64,000 bases of DNA, taken from NCBI GenBank assembly GCA_004296455.1, contig AP018280.1, forward strand, positions 1,054,001 to 1,118,000, in the 5' to 3' direction. Shown here one piece after another: positions 9,678 through 18,029 of this stretch. Source of the DNA: Calothrix sp. NIES-4101 (GTDB taxonomy: Bacteria > Cyanobacteriota > Cyanobacteriia > Cyanobacteriales > Nostocaceae). The position numbers and the translations under genes are program-made. The notes under the pieces are model-generated. The model ran no database searches. It was not told where the DNA came from and saw nothing but the letters and a program-made list of their open reading frames with translations. Within the stretch, counting starts at the first letter, position 1, and every line of letters starts with the position of its first letter.

Positions 9678-10823
9678 AGACATCTCCAAAATATAAATAT
9701 TTTGTGGTAAAAGAATATAATAGGGTCTTTTTAGCACAAAAAAATGAGCGATATACTGAATTACATCGAAGAGCATCCTCAAGAGACAAAACGATTAATT
9801 TGTTTAAATTATACTGAACTAGAAAATCTGATTAAAAATGCAGAAATCTTGCATAACGAGAAACAAGTTTTACTAGAAAATAAAAAAGTGAGACTAATTG
9901 AAAAAGGTGGTGGAAGACAGCCAATATTATCGACTAAAGAACAAGTGATATTGACTTTAGTTTATCTCCGGCATCTGATGACGTTTCAAGTGATTGGTAT
10001 TCAATTTGGAGTCAGCGAATCAACAGCAAATTCGACTTTTCACTATTGGTTGCCATTGTTAAGAGATTTATTACCTTCTAGTTTACTTGAACAAGTAAAA
10101 AAAAATGATACTGACTACGAAACAGTTCAAGAAATTTTAACCGACTACGAATTAATTATAGATAGCTATGAGCAAGTCAGGGAAAGACCTGGACACAATA
10201 AAGAGCAGGAAAAATATTACTCTGGAAAGGCATGTAAACATACATTTAAAACTCAAATGGCTATCCTGCCAAATTCTCGTGATATTGTTGATGTCGTGGC
10301 TGGTGAGCCTGGACCGAAACATGACATAACTTTGTTTCGAGAAAATAGGGATAATTTCCATCCAAAGCAAAGATTTAAAGGTGACTTAGCTTATCAAGGA
10401 GAAGATTTAATTGACACTCCAATTAAAAAAACCAAAAAATGGGAAGTTAACAGTTGAACAAAAACAACAAAATAAGAAATTTTCATCTAAAAGGGTATTG
10501 GTAGAACACCGAATCCGTTCGGTAAAGATATTCCGAGTTGTCCAAGAAAGATTTAGACTTAAACCTCAAAAATATGAGCAAGTAATTCTGACTGTTTGTG
10601 GATTAGTTAAGATTGAGAATTAAAGCGCTGATATTACCAAATGTAATAAATCTTTCGGCATCTGGCTAAAATTCGTGCAGAATTTTACATATTTTTGCCC
10701 TATTACTATCATCAAATATATCAAATCCCTATTTTATCGTATCTAAATTGCGAAAAAATCATAGTTGCATTTACAGACTGAAAGCTTTTGATAGCAGGGG
10801 TTTGGTATTTATTGGAGATGTCT
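9678..10823 (+). mobile_element. IS5-like insertion sequence nested in the IS630 transposase
   Basis: 1146-bp element with perfect 12-bp terminal inverted repeats AGACATCTCCAA (9678-9689 and the complement ending at 10823). It is flanked by a 3-bp direct repeat ATT at 9675-9677 and 10824-10826. Deleting the element plus one ATT restores an uninterrupted IS630 transposase N-terminus, which proves the boundaries by reading frame. A single transposase gene in two frames lies inside. Confidence 0.92.
9744..10623 (+). CDS. IS5-like transposase (DDE_Tnp_4 type), two overlapping frames
   Basis: The first frame (9744-10457) gives a helix-turn-helix N-terminus (STKEQVILTLVYLRHLMTFQVIGIQFGVSESTANSTFHYWLP) and the start of the DDE domain: LIIDSYEQVRERP (first D), YYSGKACKHTFKTQ, GEPGPKHDITLFRE and GDLAYQG (second D). 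The remainder, KKPKNGKLTVEQKQQNKKFSSKRVLVEHRIRSVK (catalytic E in VEHRI), is in the +1 frame (open 10411-10623). The switch maps to an A7 run at 10425-10431. This is either a one-base insertion or the slippage site used by some IS5-family elements to make the full-length enzyme. All three acidic residues are present, so the element may be functional if slippage occurs. Confidence 0.85.
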
Positions 10824-11006
10824 ATTGCTCACGCGTCAGAAATACCCTTAAACGAGCGCCCATATTTTAATAACCTCGGTAGATGCATTTTCCGTATTTA
10901 TTTATCTTTACATAGTTTGGTTTTTTCCCGCCGACTTACTTACTTGAAAATATTGTAGAGTCAAGAAAAACCTCAGTAATAAGTAATAGCCCTACGCAAC
11001 TACCCT

Positions 11007-12212
11007 ATGACTACCGCACCCCTCAGTTGGCAAGAACTAGAAACCCTCACAGACTATCAAATAGATACCGTTAATGGTCTCACCAACGCTAGAGCCAGGT
11101 TGCGCCTATTTGGAAAATCCGAATCTGATGTACGGGTAACACTGTACCGCGATAACCATGCCTGGTGTCCCTACTGTCAAAAAGTTTGGTTATGGTTAGA
11201 GGAAAAACAAATACCCTACCGCATCGAAAAAGTGACAATGTTCTGCTATGGGGAGAAAGAAAGTTGGTACAAACGTAAAGTACCATCGGGAATGCTCCCC
11301 GCGATCGAGCTAGATGGACGAATTATTAAGGAGAGCGACGACATTTTGATCGCTTTAGAAAAAGTATTTGGTTCATTGAATCAAGGGATGGAAGATCGCA
11401 GGGTACTGCCTCTGCGTCAATTAGAACGACTTTTATTTAGAGCCTGGTGTATTTGGCTATGCACAAGAGCGGCTTCTCCTCAACAAGAACAACGCAACCG
11501 AGAACAATTTATGGGAGTGGTTGCTAAAGTCGAGGAAGCTCTAGGTAGTACCCCAGGACCTTACTTTCTAGATAGTTTTGGAACTGTTGATGTTATCTTT
11601 ACGCCCTATGTCGAACGCATGAATGCGAGCCTTTACTACTACAAGGGCTACTCACTGCGGGAGGAAAACCCCCGTTTGAGGGCATGGTTTGATGCTATGG
11701 AAAGCCGAACTACCTACTGCGGTACCCAGAGCGACTTTCACACCCACGCACATGATTTACCACCCCAGATGGGCGGTTGTTGGGAAAACGGCGAAACCCA
11801 GATGCTTCTCAATAAAGCGCGGGTGGATAATGGGCCTTGGTTTGGGCTACCAGATGTTACTTATCTAGAACCCGGAAACTCCCGTATGGAAGCTCTGCAA
11901 AGAGTTATCGATCACCGTGTTAATATTATCCGAGTCAATCCCTTAGATGATCAATTATTTGATCAAGCCCTACGTTGTGCTTTAACACACATGATGACCG
12001 GAGAAGAATGTCTACCTCCATCGGGTTCTGATGTGGCTCTCCGATATTTGCGCGATCGCATTAATGTACCTAGAGATATGTCGATTTATGCTGCTAAACG
12101 ATTGCGGGAATCCCTGGAGAAAACCGCAGCCCTTGTCGGCGATGGACAGCCAGCCCCAATTCCCACTCAGCATCGAAGAGATCAAGACCCGTCGAACTTT
12201 GTCAGAAAGTAG
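11007..12212 (+). CDS. Glutathione S-transferase family protein with glutaredoxin-like CPYC motif
   Basis: A 401-residue cytosolic protein with a thioredoxin-fold N-terminal domain ([32 protein letters not shown]; Cys54 and Cys57), the cis-Pro region [24 protein letters not shown], and an all-helical GST C-terminal domain (~130-245: [22 protein letters not shown]). A further ~150 residues beyond the usual GST length (after [15 protein letters not shown]) form an extra C-terminal domain. The CPYC dithiol suggests glutaredoxin- or omega-type thiol transfer or deglutathionylation rather than classic conjugation. The substrate is unknown. It stands alone immediately right of the IS630 element. 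Confidence 0.82.
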   Translation: MTTAPLSWQELETLTDYQIDTVNGLTNARARLRLFGKSESDVRVTLYRDNHAWCPYCQKVWLWLEEKQIPYRIEKVTMFCYGEKESWYKRKVPSGMLPAIELDGRIIKESDDILIALEKVFGSLNQGMEDRRVLPLRQLERLLFRAWCIWLCTRAASPQQEQRNREQFMGVVAKVEEALGSTPGPYFLDSFGTVDVIFTPYVERMNASLYYYKGYSLREENPRLRAWFDAMESRTTYCGTQSDFHTHAHDLPPQMGGCWENGETQMLLNKARVDNGPWFGLPDVTYLEPGNSRMEALQRVIDHRVNIIRVNPLDDQLFDQALRCALTHMMTGEECLPPSGSDVALRYLRDRINVPRDMSIYAAKRLRESLEKTAALVGDGQPAPIPTQHRRDQDPSNFVRK

Positions 12213-12231
12213 AATTTAGCACTACCCAAAA

Positions 12232-12301
12232 GAATTAGAGACTTAGAGACGCAGGGACGCGGAGAAATTTTAATTATTAGAGATTAGCCGAACATGAGAT
12301 A
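12232..12301 (-). repeat. Dispersed ~100-bp repeat, copy 2 (partial)
   Basis: Only the core and one end of the family are present: GACTTAGAGACGCAGGGACG, CGGAGAAATTTTAATTATTAG and GATTAGCCGAACATGAGAT. The other end, with the GAATACTT..TTAAGACTGACA block, is missing. This is probably a truncated copy just downstream of the GST gene. Confidence 0.65.
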
Positions 12302-12374
12302 ACAGGAATTTTGCATCAGCTTTTCAATAAGATTGAGTCCTCTTGATAGAGGACTTTTGCAATTAAATAACAAA

Positions 12375-12614
12375 TCACCAAGTTGGGTCACTAAATAAAT
12401 GAATAATTAATTCATCACGTCCCGGTGGAATTGCGGAAATACAAGCACGGACAACATCGCCATGCTCATATTCAACCGTACAAGCATGACATGAACCCAT
12501 CAAACAACCTGTAGGAATACATACCCCGGCTCTATCTGCAACATCAAGCAGGGGTTCTCCAATTTCGGCATCAACAGTAATATCATCAGGTAAAAAGCGG
12601 ATGTGGACGCTCAT
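12375..12614 (-). CDS. Small [2Fe-2S] ferredoxin
   Basis: A 79-residue plant-type ferredoxin fold protein. Cluster ligands are visible as PTGCLMGSCHACTVE (C-x4-C-x2-C) and a fourth Cys in VVRACISAIPPG. It has the N-terminal beta sheet HIRFLPDDITVDAEIGEPLLDVADRAGVCIP and ends IHLFSDPTW. It is shorter than photosynthetic PetF (about 99 residues), so it is probably a specialised electron carrier rather than the main PSI acceptor. It lies downstream of cobQ on the same strand, 80 bases away; whether it supplies electrons to cobalamin chemistry is speculation. Confidence 0.85.
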   Translation of the reverse strand: MSVHIRFLPDDITVDAEIGEPLLDVADRAGVCIPTGCLMGSCHACTVEYEHGDVVRACISAIPPGRDELIIHLFSDPTW

Positions 12615-12695
12615 TTGTTTTTGGATTAGTTCTTAATTATTGACAACTATTGATCTATATGATCTATCAGTTTTGTTTTCAGGATTTGAAAAATA

Positions 12696-14171
12696 CTACA
12701 AAAATGTAGATAAATCTAAGTGACGCTCGACTTCTGTAGCCAGCGAGTCTAGAAGATTTTCTCGTTGTTCGCGATAATTAGCAACACCAGTAGGTAAGGA
12801 TTTTAAACCACGTTGTTGGCGTAGGCGATTTAACCAAGCACGTCTCCAGGGGCCATTATCAAAAATTCCGTGTAAATATGTACCCCAAACCGACTGACAG
12901 CCATCAACTAAACCTAAATTGGGGTCATCGAATAGGGCTTGGAAACCTTGAGGATCGTTTGGGGGAATTTCAATGCGCGATCGCCCTTGGTGAATCTCAA
13001 ATCCAGTTACGGGTAAACCAACTTGGGGGAAGTTGGAACTGACTTGACGCTGACGGGCAACTTTTTGTCCAGTAATTACGGTTTTGATGGGTAATAATCC
13101 TAACCCTTGGAATCGACCTGCTTGTCCTTCAACTCCTTCTGGATCGGCAATCATCTGCCCTAAAATTTGATAGCCGCCACAAATTCCCAGCACTGTACCA
13201 CCAGAAGCCGCATAATGTTGAATTGCTTCTGCCATACCGCTTTTTTGCATAATTAACAGATCGGGAATCGTTGTTTTTGTGCCGGGAATAATTACCGCAT
13301 CGGGATGTCCTAAATCTTGCTTGGGACTCATGAATCTAACATTAACACTGGGTTCAGATTCTAGTGGGTCAAAATCGGTAAAGTTGGAAATCCGAGGTAA
13401 TCTAATTACGGCAATATTTAACTCGCTACCTTGTTTATGAGACTTTCGCTCCAATAAATCTAAGGAATCTTCCGCAGGGAATACTTGTTCCATGTAAGGA
13501 ATGACCCCAATTACAGGAATTCCTGTCCGTTCTTCTAACCATTTAATCCCCGAATCAAGTAGCGATCGCTGTCCCCGGAATTTGTTGATGACAATCCCTT
13601 TAATTAAAGCGCGTTCGTCGGGTTCGAGTAATTCCAATGTCCCAATCACATGGGCAAATGCACCACCTCGATCAATATCAACGACTAATATTGTTGATGC
13701 ATTTAAATGTTTAGCGACTCGCATATTCGTTAAGTCGCGGTGTTTGAGGTTGATTTCCGCCGGACTGCCCGCACCTTCACAAATCAATAAATCAAATTCT
13801 GTTTGTAAATGCTGCAACGATTCTTCAATTGCTCGCCAACCCAAATCAAAATATTGTTCGTAATAATCCGATGCCGTAACTTTACCAACTGGCTTACCCT
13901 TAATAATTACCTGGGAAGTCATATCACCTTGAGGCTTAAGCAAAATTGGGTTCATTTCCACCCAAGGTACAACTCCCGCAGCCCAAGCTTGCACTGCTTG
14001 AGCATAGCCCATTTCGCCACCGCTAGCTGTCACATAAGCATTTAAAGCCATATTTTGACCTTTAAAGGGAGCCACTCGCCAGCCTCTACGTGACAAAATT
14101 CGACAAATAGCTGCTGTTATCAGTGATTTCCCTGCGTGGGATGTAGTTCCCACTACCATAATTGCTTTCAT
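12696..14171 (-). CDS. cobQ: Cobyric acid synthase (CobQ)
   Basis: A 491-residue glutamine-dependent amidotransferase that amidates adenosylcobyrinic a,c-diamide at positions b, d, e and g in adenosylcobalamin (or pseudocobalamin) synthesis. The N-terminal DTBS-like ATPase domain shows the P-loop variant MVVGTTSHAGKSLIT and PFKGQNMALNAYVT; mid-region IVDIDRGGAFAHVIGTLELL and VINKFRGQ are typical. The class I glutaminase domain has the nucleophile Cys in TVLGICGGYQILG and the catalytic His in GTYLHGIFDN. Length and start MKAIMVVGTTSHAGKS are standard. No cobalamin riboswitch is apparent upstream. Confidence 0.96.
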   Translation of the reverse strand: MKAIMVVGTTSHAGKSLITAAICRILSRRGWRVAPFKGQNMALNAYVTASGGEMGYAQAVQAWAAGVVPWVEMNPILLKPQGDMTSQVIIKGKPVGKVTASDYYEQYFDLGWRAIEESLQHLQTEFDLLICEGAGSPAEINLKHRDLTNMRVAKHLNASTILVVDIDRGGAFAHVIGTLELLEPDERALIKGIVINKFRGQRSLLDSGIKWLEERTGIPVIGVIPYMEQVFPAEDSLDLLERKSHKQGSELNIAVIRLPRISNFTDFDPLESEPSVNVRFMSPKQDLGHPDAVIIPGTKTTIPDLLIMQKSGMAEAIQHYAASGGTVLGICGGYQILGQMIADPEGVEGQAGRFQGLGLLPIKTVITGQKVARQRQVSSNFPQVGLPVTGFEIHQGRSRIEIPPNDPQGFQALFDDPNLGLVDGCQSVWGTYLHGIFDNGPWRRAWLNRLRQQRGLKSLPTGVANYREQRENLLDSLATEVERHLDLSTFL

Positions 14172-14221
14172 AATTGTTCGATTTTGAGGTTGAGTCAGTG
14201 TCTTAGGGATAAAGGGGATGT

Positions 14222-14370
14222 ACCAATTTTGATGTTAGTGGTTAATGGTTAGTGCTTAAGTGTTCAGAGTTAGGTGTTAATAGTTAGTAGTTCATGAAAA
14301 TACAACAATTAACCAACGACGAAAAACCATTCACCAATAACCAACACCACATTAAAGTTTTCATGAATGG
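14222..14370. repeat. STRR-like GGTTAATGGTTAGTG region with inverted character
   Basis: Repeats of GGTTAATGG/GTTAGTG words on the left (about 14226-14295) face complementary CCATTCACCAATAACCAAC words on the right (about 14326-14350), giving a long imperfect fold-back. It lies between cobQ and a small hypothetical gene. No coding potential. Confidence 0.5.
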
Positions 14371-14437
14371 TATTGACGTTTCCGTACTTATTGTTCCCTT
14401 TTATCCTTTATTGATAACTCATTACTACCTAATTATT

Positions 14438-14842
14438 CTAGAAGGGTAATCTCAACCAGCGAGTAATTGTTTCGTAAATGCGATCGCTCCATGAAGGATT
14501 TCGCCAAGGTTTGGTTTGATATTCTTCCACGAGTTTACGTCCCAGGGGAGTGAGGCGAAAGCTATCTGTAATTCCCTGCCCATCGACTTCGCGACGTAAT
14601 ACACCAACTTGAATTAACCAAACCAACTCATTATCTGCAACTAATTCTGAGAGAGAACGTTTTGTATAGCCTTTCTCAAAGCCTTTACTACCAGTAATTT
14701 CACCAATCGCCACGCGATCGCAACCCATCGCCGCAAATAAAGCATATCTGAACGGCGAGCAAATTAGCGACCGTTCTGCACGTGTCAGGGTTTGGGTGGA
14801 ATATACAAAGGGTGTGGGATTAGAAAAATTTGCAGCAGACAT
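14438..14842 (-). CDS. Conserved cyanobacterial hypothetical protein (Npun_F0494-like)
   Basis: A 134-residue soluble protein: PFVYSTQTLTRAERSLICSPFRYALFAAMGCDRVAIGEITGSKGF, then ELVADNELVWLIQVGVLRREVDGQGITDSFRLTPLGRKLVEEYQ. The second half reads like a winged-helix fold (recognition-helix region followed by the RLTPLGRKLVEE wing). I recognise it as a family widespread in cyanobacteria, named after Npun_F0494 as far as I recall. Its function is not known. A DNA-binding role is an inference from the winged-helix appearance only. Confidence 0.65.
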   Translation of the reverse strand: MSAANFSNPTPFVYSTQTLTRAERSLICSPFRYALFAAMGCDRVAIGEITGSKGFEKGYTKRSLSELVADNELVWLIQVGVLRREVDGQGITDSFRLTPLGRKLVEEYQTKPWRNPSWSDRIYETITRWLRLPF

Positions 14843-14903
14843 AAATTTATTGATTTTATTGTGGTTTATTGTGTTTATTTGTGAAATTGGGCATTAGATT
14901 ATA

Positions 14904-15005
14904 GATGCGGAGATGGACAGATGAGATAACACCATAATCAATTATCTACATATCTATTACTCTACTCCTTGTCTCCGCATCCCCGCGTCTCCACATCTCC
15001 GCGTC
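14904..15005. repeat. Repeat of CTCCGCGTCCCC words upstream of prxQ
   Basis: GATGCGGAGA (14904-14913) is the exact complement of TCTCCGCATC (14972-14981). The right side continues with CCCCGCGTCTCCACATCTCCGCGTCCCC, the same word set as the core of the ~100-bp dispersed repeat. It sits 80-190 bases upstream of prxQ and could form a hairpin in its leader or be a decayed repeat copy. Confidence 0.5.
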
Positions 15006-15092
15006 CCCTTTTTCCCTGATCTTGTCTGTTCTATTGTAAATTATTGTAAAATTTCAAGTGCATTAACATTCGCCACACAGGGAGAGTTAATT

Positions 15093-15530
15093 ATGGCTTT
15101 AGCAGTTGGTTCTGATGCACCTGCATTTACCGTCAAGGATACTAACGGGAATACCGTTTCCTTATCTGATTTTCAAGGGAAAACTGTAGTTTTGTACTTT
15201 TATCCTAAAGATGACACCCCAGGTTGCACCAAGCAAGCTTGTAGCTTCCGTGATGCTCAATCTAATTATCAAAACAAAGATGTGGTTGTTTTGGGAGTGA
15301 GCGCGGATGATGAAGCTTCTCACCAAGCTTTTACCCAAAAGTACAATTTGAATTTTCCACTTTTAGCAGACACAAATCACAGTCTAATTAAAGCCTACGA
15401 TGTCGATGGCGGTGGTTATGCCAAGCGCGTTACCTATGTTATCGATGGCAACGGTAAGATTATTCACGTTGACGGTACTGTCAATACTAGTACTCATGCG
15501 AGTGATGTTTTGACTGCGCTAGGTTTGTAA
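15093..15530 (+). CDS. Peroxiredoxin Q / BCP family
   Basis: A 145-residue thiol peroxidase that reduces hydrogen and alkyl peroxides, reoxidised by thioredoxin. It has the thioredoxin-fold peroxidase site YPKDDTPGCTKQACSFRD with peroxidatic Cys45 and resolving Cys50 five residues on, the hallmark of the PrxQ subgroup. Further family blocks are VVLGVSADDEASHQAF, FPLLADTNHSLIKAYDV and a C-terminal THASDVLTALGL. Length is normal. The start is supported by a GGGAGAG Shine-Dalgarno sequence before ATGGCT. It converges with the yebC-type gene across a strong hairpin. Confidence 0.95.
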   Translation: MALAVGSDAPAFTVKDTNGNTVSLSDFQGKTVVLYFYPKDDTPGCTKQACSFRDAQSNYQNKDVVVLGVSADDEASHQAFTQKYNLNFPLLADTNHSLIKAYDVDGGGYAKRVTYVIDGNGKIIHVDGTVNTSTHASDVLTALGL

Positions 15531-15595
15531 TTCAAATTTTGTTGGAATTAAATTTTGTGGAAATTAAATTCTAATTTGGTTTTGAATCGCTTTTG

Positions 15596-15650
15596 AATTA
15601 CATTGCACGGAGAAGGTGAAGTATTTTCCAATTTTCCGTGCAATGTAATT
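15596..15650. terminator. Strong bidirectional hairpin terminator between prxQ and yebC-type gene
   Basis: Perfect 16-bp inverted repeat AATTACATTGCACGGA (15596-15611) / TCCGTGCAATGTAATT (15635-15650), extendable inwards by about three pairs including one G-T. It lies exactly between two convergent genes. Flanking T/A richness is modest, so it may act both as terminator and 3' stabiliser. Confidence 0.75.
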
Positions 15651-15670
15651 GTTTCCACTGACACTGAAAC

Positions 15671-16426
15671 TTATGCCATTGCTGCCATCAATTGTTCAGC
15701 CATTTCAAAATTAGCTGTCACATTTTGTACATCATCTAAAGCTTCGAGAGTATCGATTAGTTTGAGGAGCGATCGCGCTTGCTCTGAGTCTGCGACTTCG
15801 ATATAATTCCCAGGTATCCAGCGCAATTCAACATCGGTAACTTTAAAGCCTTGTACCTTTAAAGTTTGGCTGAGAATTTCTAAATTTCCAATATCTGTAA
15901 ACACATCTGCGGTTTCTGTATCAGTCATTTCATAGGATTCCGCACCGCCTTCTAAGGAAGCTTCTAATAATTTTTCTTCATCTTCCACATTTTCGACAAC
16001 GCAAGCACCTTTTTGGGAAAACATCCAACTCACACAACCCGTTTCACCCAAATTCCCACCATTTTTGCTAAAAGCCAAGCGCAAATCAGCAGCAGTACGG
16101 TTACGGTTATCAGTTAGCGCTTCGACTAAAATTGCCACACCACCGGGGCCATAGCCTTCATAGCAAATTTCCTCTAGTGTATTATTATCTCCTCCTAAAT
16201 TACCTGCACCTTTAGCGATCGCACGTTCAATATTATCATTGGGAATACCCGCAGCTTTGGCTTTTTCAATCGCTGTTCGCAGTTGAAAATTTCCGTTTGG
16301 GTCTGGAATGCCACTACGTGCTGCCATAATAATCGCACGGGACATTTGCGTGAAGGTTTTACCCTTTTTCGCGTCTACAACTGCTTTTTGGCGTTTAATA
16401 TTCGCCCATTTACTATGTCCTGCCAT
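15671..16426 (-). CDS. YebC/PmpR family protein (transcriptional/translational regulator)
   Basis: A 251-residue member of the widely conserved YebC family: N-terminal MAGHSKWANIKRQKAVVDAKKGKTFTQMSRAI, GIPNDNIERAIAKGAG, YEGYGPGGVAILVEALTDNRNRTAADLRLAFSKNGGNLGETGCVSWMF, and the C-terminal NVTANFE. Family members have been reported as DNA-binding regulators, and more recent work links them to relief of ribosome stalling; which applies here cannot be read from sequence. Length and start are canonical. It ends at the shared hairpin with prxQ. Confidence 0.95.
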   Translation of the reverse strand: MAGHSKWANIKRQKAVVDAKKGKTFTQMSRAIIMAARSGIPDPNGNFQLRTAIEKAKAAGIPNDNIERAIAKGAGNLGGDNNTLEEICYEGYGPGGVAILVEALTDNRNRTAADLRLAFSKNGGNLGETGCVSWMFSQKGACVVENVEDEEKLLEASLEGGAESYEMTDTETADVFTDIGNLEILSQTLKVQGFKVTDVELRWIPGNYIEVADSEQARSLLKLIDTLEALDDVQNVTANFEMAEQLMAAMA

Positions 16427-16593
16427 AACCTTAAATTAATATGTCTATATCAAAAATAAAATAACAAACTATTTAGCAGGTAGGAGTCAGGCAGAATTCA
16501 GTCAGGAGATTTTGGCAATTAAAAACTATATTATTTCCGAGCAATCTCAATCCCAGATTCTAATACCCGCCTCTTCTAGCTATAAAATATACT

Positions 16594-17955
16594 GTGGAAC
16601 CCCGTCTTGTAATCACTAAACCTGTGCGCCAACACCATACATCTAGCAACTTTTTCAATCATCTCGACTGGCAATTTCGGTTCTTAATTTTACTAATAAC
16701 CAGCTTGCTAATATTCTCAGGTTGCCAGATATTCATACCCGGTAACAATAACACAGCAGTAACTCATATCACCCTGTGGCAAGGTGTAAATCCACCACCA
16801 AATCGCGATGTGTTGCAAAAGCTAGTTGATAAATTCAATCAAACTCATCCTGATATCCAAGTTGAATCACTATACATTGGACAGCAAGATCAACAAATGC
16901 CAAAGATTTTAGCGGCTGTAGTTGGTAATGCACCACCAGATTTACTCTGGTATAATCCCACAATTGGTGGTCAATTGGTTGAACTTGATGCTTTAATTCC
17001 CCTGGAGGAAATGCTGAATCAATCCCCTATCAAGGGAGAAATTGACCCGACTTTATTCGAGTCGATGGAATATAAAGGGAAAATTTGGTCGGTTCCATTT
17101 GCCACAAATAATGTTGGAGTTTTCTACCGTCCGAGTTTATTTAAAGCTGCGGGAATTACCGAATTACCTAAGACTTGGGATGAATTACGACAAGTTGCCA
17201 AAAAGCTCACTCGTGATACTAATGGTGATGGCAAAATTGACCAACATGGTATGTTTTTACCTTTAGGAAAAGGGGAATTTACGGTATTTGTGTGGTTACC
17301 ATTTATGTGGAGTGGTGGTGGTGAATTAGTTGCTGGGGAAAAGCAAACACCATCTGCTGTGGAATTAGCAAATAATCAAGGGGCTATTGCCGGGTTACAA
17401 TTATGGCGTGATTTAATTGCTGATGGTTCGGTAATTTTATCGGGTCCGGAACGGGGTTATGAAACTGATGCATTGTTGGCGGGTAAAGTGGCAATGCAAT
17501 TGACTGGTCCTTGGACATTGGGACAGTTTCAAGCAACTGGTGTTGATTTTGATGTATTCCCAATTCCTGCTGATAAGCGTCCTGCTACTAGTATTGGGGG
17601 TGAAAATTTGTTTTTATTTAAAACAACACCGGAACGGGAAAAAGCTGCATTTAAGTTTGCTGAATATGCATTAAGTGAAGAATTTCAGACAGAATTAGCT
17701 TTGGGAACTGGATATTTACCAATTAATATGAAAGCTAGACAAAATCCCAAATATTTGGAATACGCAAAGCAACAACCAGCAGTCAAGGTATTTTTAGAAC
17801 AAGCTAAATTTGGTCGTAGCCGTCCTATTTTTCCTGGTTATAATCGAGTTTCTGAAAATTTAGGTCGAGCGATCGAATCAGTTTTGCTGGGTAAGGCTTC
17901 CCCCACTGAAGCATTGAAGGAATCCCAGCAACGTTTGGATTTAATTTTTAAGTAA
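16594..17955 (+). CDS. ABC transporter sugar-binding lipoprotein (family 1 extracellular solute-binding)
   Basis: A 453-residue solute-binding protein with a hydrophobic signal segment (FLILLITSLLIFSGCQ; lipobox Cys44), so a lipoprotein on the periplasmic face of the inner membrane. Mature-protein motifs are typical of the UgpB/MalE cluster: ITLWQGVNPP, LVDKFNQTHPDIQVESLYIG, PDLLWYNPTIGGQL, FATNNVGVFYRPSLFKAAGI and KLTRDTNGDGKIDQHGMFLP. The substrate is probably a sugar or glycerol phosphate. No permease or ATPase genes are adjacent, so partners must be elsewhere. Start: ATG at 16594; no clear Shine-Dalgarno sequence. Confidence 0.88.
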   Translation: MEPRLVITKPVRQHHTSSNFFNHLDWQFRFLILLITSLLIFSGCQIFIPGNNNTAVTHITLWQGVNPPPNRDVLQKLVDKFNQTHPDIQVESLYIGQQDQQMPKILAAVVGNAPPDLLWYNPTIGGQLVELDALIPLEEMLNQSPIKGEIDPTLFESMEYKGKIWSVPFATNNVGVFYRPSLFKAAGITELPKTWDELRQVAKKLTRDTNGDGKIDQHGMFLPLGKGEFTVFVWLPFMWSGGGELVAGEKQTPSAVELANNQGAIAGLQLWRDLIADGSVILSGPERGYETDALLAGKVAMQLTGPWTLGQFQATGVDFDVFPIPADKRPATSIGGENLFLFKTTPEREKAAFKFAEYALSEEFQTELALGTGYLPINMKARQNPKYLEYAKQQPAVKVFLEQAKFGRSRPIFPGYNRVSENLGRAIESVLLGKASPTEALKESQQRLDLIFK

Positions 17956-17977
17956 TCTTTCAATTGACTTGTTTTTG

Positions 17978-18029
17978 AATGAATTGTTGAATTAATAATT
18001 ATGAATTATCAATTATGAATCAATTCATT
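17978..18029. terminator. AT-rich hairpin between convergent genes
   Basis: AATGAATTG (17978-17986) is complementary to CAATTCATT (18021-18029), which is followed by a T run on the plus strand. An AT-rich loop has additional self-complementarity. The right arm overlaps the end of the P450 gene. A plausible terminator for the sugar-binding protein gene, but weak in GC. Confidence 0.4.

Larger units (their letters stand above)
8660..10863 (-). pseudogene. IS630-family transposase, split by IS insertion
   Basis: The start codon ATG is at 10861-10863 and the first 12 codons (MGARLRVFLTRE) plus part of the next lie right of the nested IS. The frame continues at 9677 after removing 9678-10826: QYKTLLNLRTEDVPQKV, then helix-turn-helix DRAEVIRLNAHGWYVEKIAAHF and WTPQTVREVLHKW. 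At an A7G5 run (near 9312-9323) the N-terminal frame must shift -1 to join the DDE half; the shifted reading GVIWKRARKSHKRKQDPVIREKKQ is the normal family continuation. The DDE half contains YLDESGF (D), VIVQDNGPIH (D) and NPIELEWQHLK (E). The -1 shift may be programmed, as described for some IS630 members. The insertion separates the start from the body, so it should be inactive. Confidence 0.9.
8620..10940 (-). mobile_element. IS630-family element, interrupted by an IS5-like element
   Basis: Inverted ends AGTAGGTCGGCGGGAAAA (from 8620) and, reading inwards on the other strand from 10940, AGTAAGTCGGCGGGAAAA bound the element. TA dinucleotides lie at 8618-8619 and 10941-10942, the expected IS630 target duplication. 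Removing the nested 1146-bp insertion and one 3-bp target copy leaves about 1.17 kb, a normal IS630 size. It carries one transposase gene on the minus strand, described separately. Confidence 0.88.

Noticed and set aside
9443-9679. 78-codon plus-strand ORF next to the IS5-like left end
   Set aside because: Antisense to the IS630 transposase helix-turn-helix region, which has a continuous family-like reading.
14172-14437. Cobalamin riboswitch near cobQ
   Set aside because: No B12-box-like sequence; the region consists of STRR-like repeats.
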